This document shows positions 6,394 through 6,794 of a stretch of 6,794 nucleotides of DNA, piece after piece. A program made the translations under genes and the position numbers. Within the stretch, counting starts at the first letter, position 1, and each line of letters begins with the position of its first letter. Under the pieces are notes generated by a model, which saw only the letters and a program-made list of their open reading frames with translations, ran no database searches and was not told the origin of the DNA. Origin of the DNA: an uncultured Erysipelotrichaceae bacterium (GTDB taxonomy: Bacteria > Bacillota_I > Bacilli_A > RF39 > UBA660); NCBI GenBank assembly GCA_902766545.1, contig CACXEC010000010.1, forward strand, positions 1 to 6,794, given 5' to 3'.

Positions 6394-6794
6394 ATGGCAA
6401 AGAAAAAAGAAAAGAAAAATATTTTAATAAAAATAATAACATACTTAGTAGTCTTAATTTTTTTTACAGCAGTATACAGTCATTTTATTGGTACTAAGGG
6501 TTTATTTATAAGAGAATACGCTATTATAAATGAAAGAATACCCCAAAACTTTAATGGATTTAAAATAGTTCATTTTACAGACTTACATTATGGCACAACA
6601 GTTAAAGAAAAAGAACTAAAAAAACTTGTAAATACTATTAATGAACTTAAACCAGATTTAGTAGTATTTACTGGAGATCTAGTAGATAGACATGTACTTT
6701 TAAAAGAAAATGACATAAACATATTAACAAGAGAATTAAACCGTATTGAAGCATCCACAGGAAAATATATTACAAGAGGAAACCATGATATCCA
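6394..6794 (+). CDS. Membrane-anchored calcineurin-like metallophosphoesterase, N-terminal part (runs off right edge)
   Basis: The 133 readable residues begin MAKKKEKKN, followed by one membrane helix (about 10-29) and a basic linker. The metallophosphoesterase fold then starts. 'VHFTDLHYG' gives the DxH metal site (D63, H65), 'VVFTGDLVDRH' gives the GDxxDR motif (G94, D95), and 'RGNHDI' gives GNHD (129-132). The later GH and GHTH boxes lie beyond the window. The layout of a membrane helix followed by the phosphatase domain resembles the YkuE/YaeI group, whose members include phosphodiesterases acting on lipid- or nucleotide-linked pyrophosphates; a specific substrate cannot be assigned. The ribosome site AGGAG (6383-6387) overlaps the TAG stop of the CPBP gene and lies six bases from the ATG, so the two genes form an operon. 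Confidence 0.9.
   Translation, partial: MAKKKEKKNILIKIITYLVVLIFFTAVYSHFIGTKGLFIREYAIINERIPQNFNGFKIVHFTDLHYGTTVKEKELKKLVNTINELKPDLVVFTGDLVDRHVLLKENDINILTRELNRIEASTGKYITRGNHDI

Noticed and set aside
1..6794. CRISPR arrays, tRNA or rRNA genes, insertion sequences
   Set aside because: No regularly spaced direct repeats, no tRNA-like cloverleaf and no transposase-like frame were seen; nearly the whole window is accounted for by coding sequence.

Overview
This window is AT-rich (roughly 30% GC by eye), gene-dense, and has strong Shine-Dalgarno sites and sigma-A type promoters with extended -10 elements. It looks like chromosomal DNA of a low-GC Gram-positive (Bacillota) lineage. My best guess is an anaerobic gut member of the Bacilli/Mollicutes-like groups (RF39 and relatives) or a clostridium; that guess is inference. 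All tryptophans in the complete genes are encoded by TGG and no gene needs TGA read-through, so the Mycoplasma code (TGA = Trp) is not in use.

Minus-strand block, read from 5683 down to 1: a short-leader promoter (5705-5732) drives three genes. They are a 220-aa type I membrane protein, an overlapping 1107-aa secreted cysteine-rich surface protein, and a 134-aa single-pass pilin-like protein. A perfect 11-bp hairpin with a U-tract (1252-1281) overlaps the stop codon of the third gene. A second extended -10 promoter (1215-1244) then restarts transcription for a CpaB/RcpC-like SAF-domain protein and a CpaF/TadA/VirB11-type secretion ATPase that runs off the left edge. CpaB next to a CpaF-type ATPase is the mark of a Tad (type IVc) pilus or related type II-like secretion machine. 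The rest of that machine (TadB/TadC platform proteins, TadZ, prepilin peptidase) would lie beyond position 1.

Plus-strand block, from 5788 to the right edge: a CPBP-family intramembrane metalloprotease (198 aa) with all its motifs, then, 9 bases after its stop codon, a membrane-anchored calcineurin-like metallophosphoesterase cut by the right edge. The 104-bp divergent intergenic region (5684-5787) holds the promoters for both blocks and a 10-bp inverted repeat that could be an operator.

Working model (inference): the left block encodes a surface appendage or secretion system of a Gram-positive. The large disulfide-rich protein would be the exported adhesin or tip, the 220-aa protein its membrane partner or anchor, the 134-aa protein a minor-pilin-like subunit, and CpaB plus the ATPase the assembly machinery. 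The most notable points are the pairing of a Tad-like machine with a giant anchorless Cys-rich protein that has a thioester-domain-like N-terminus, and the terminator/promoter pair that separates surface components from machinery.
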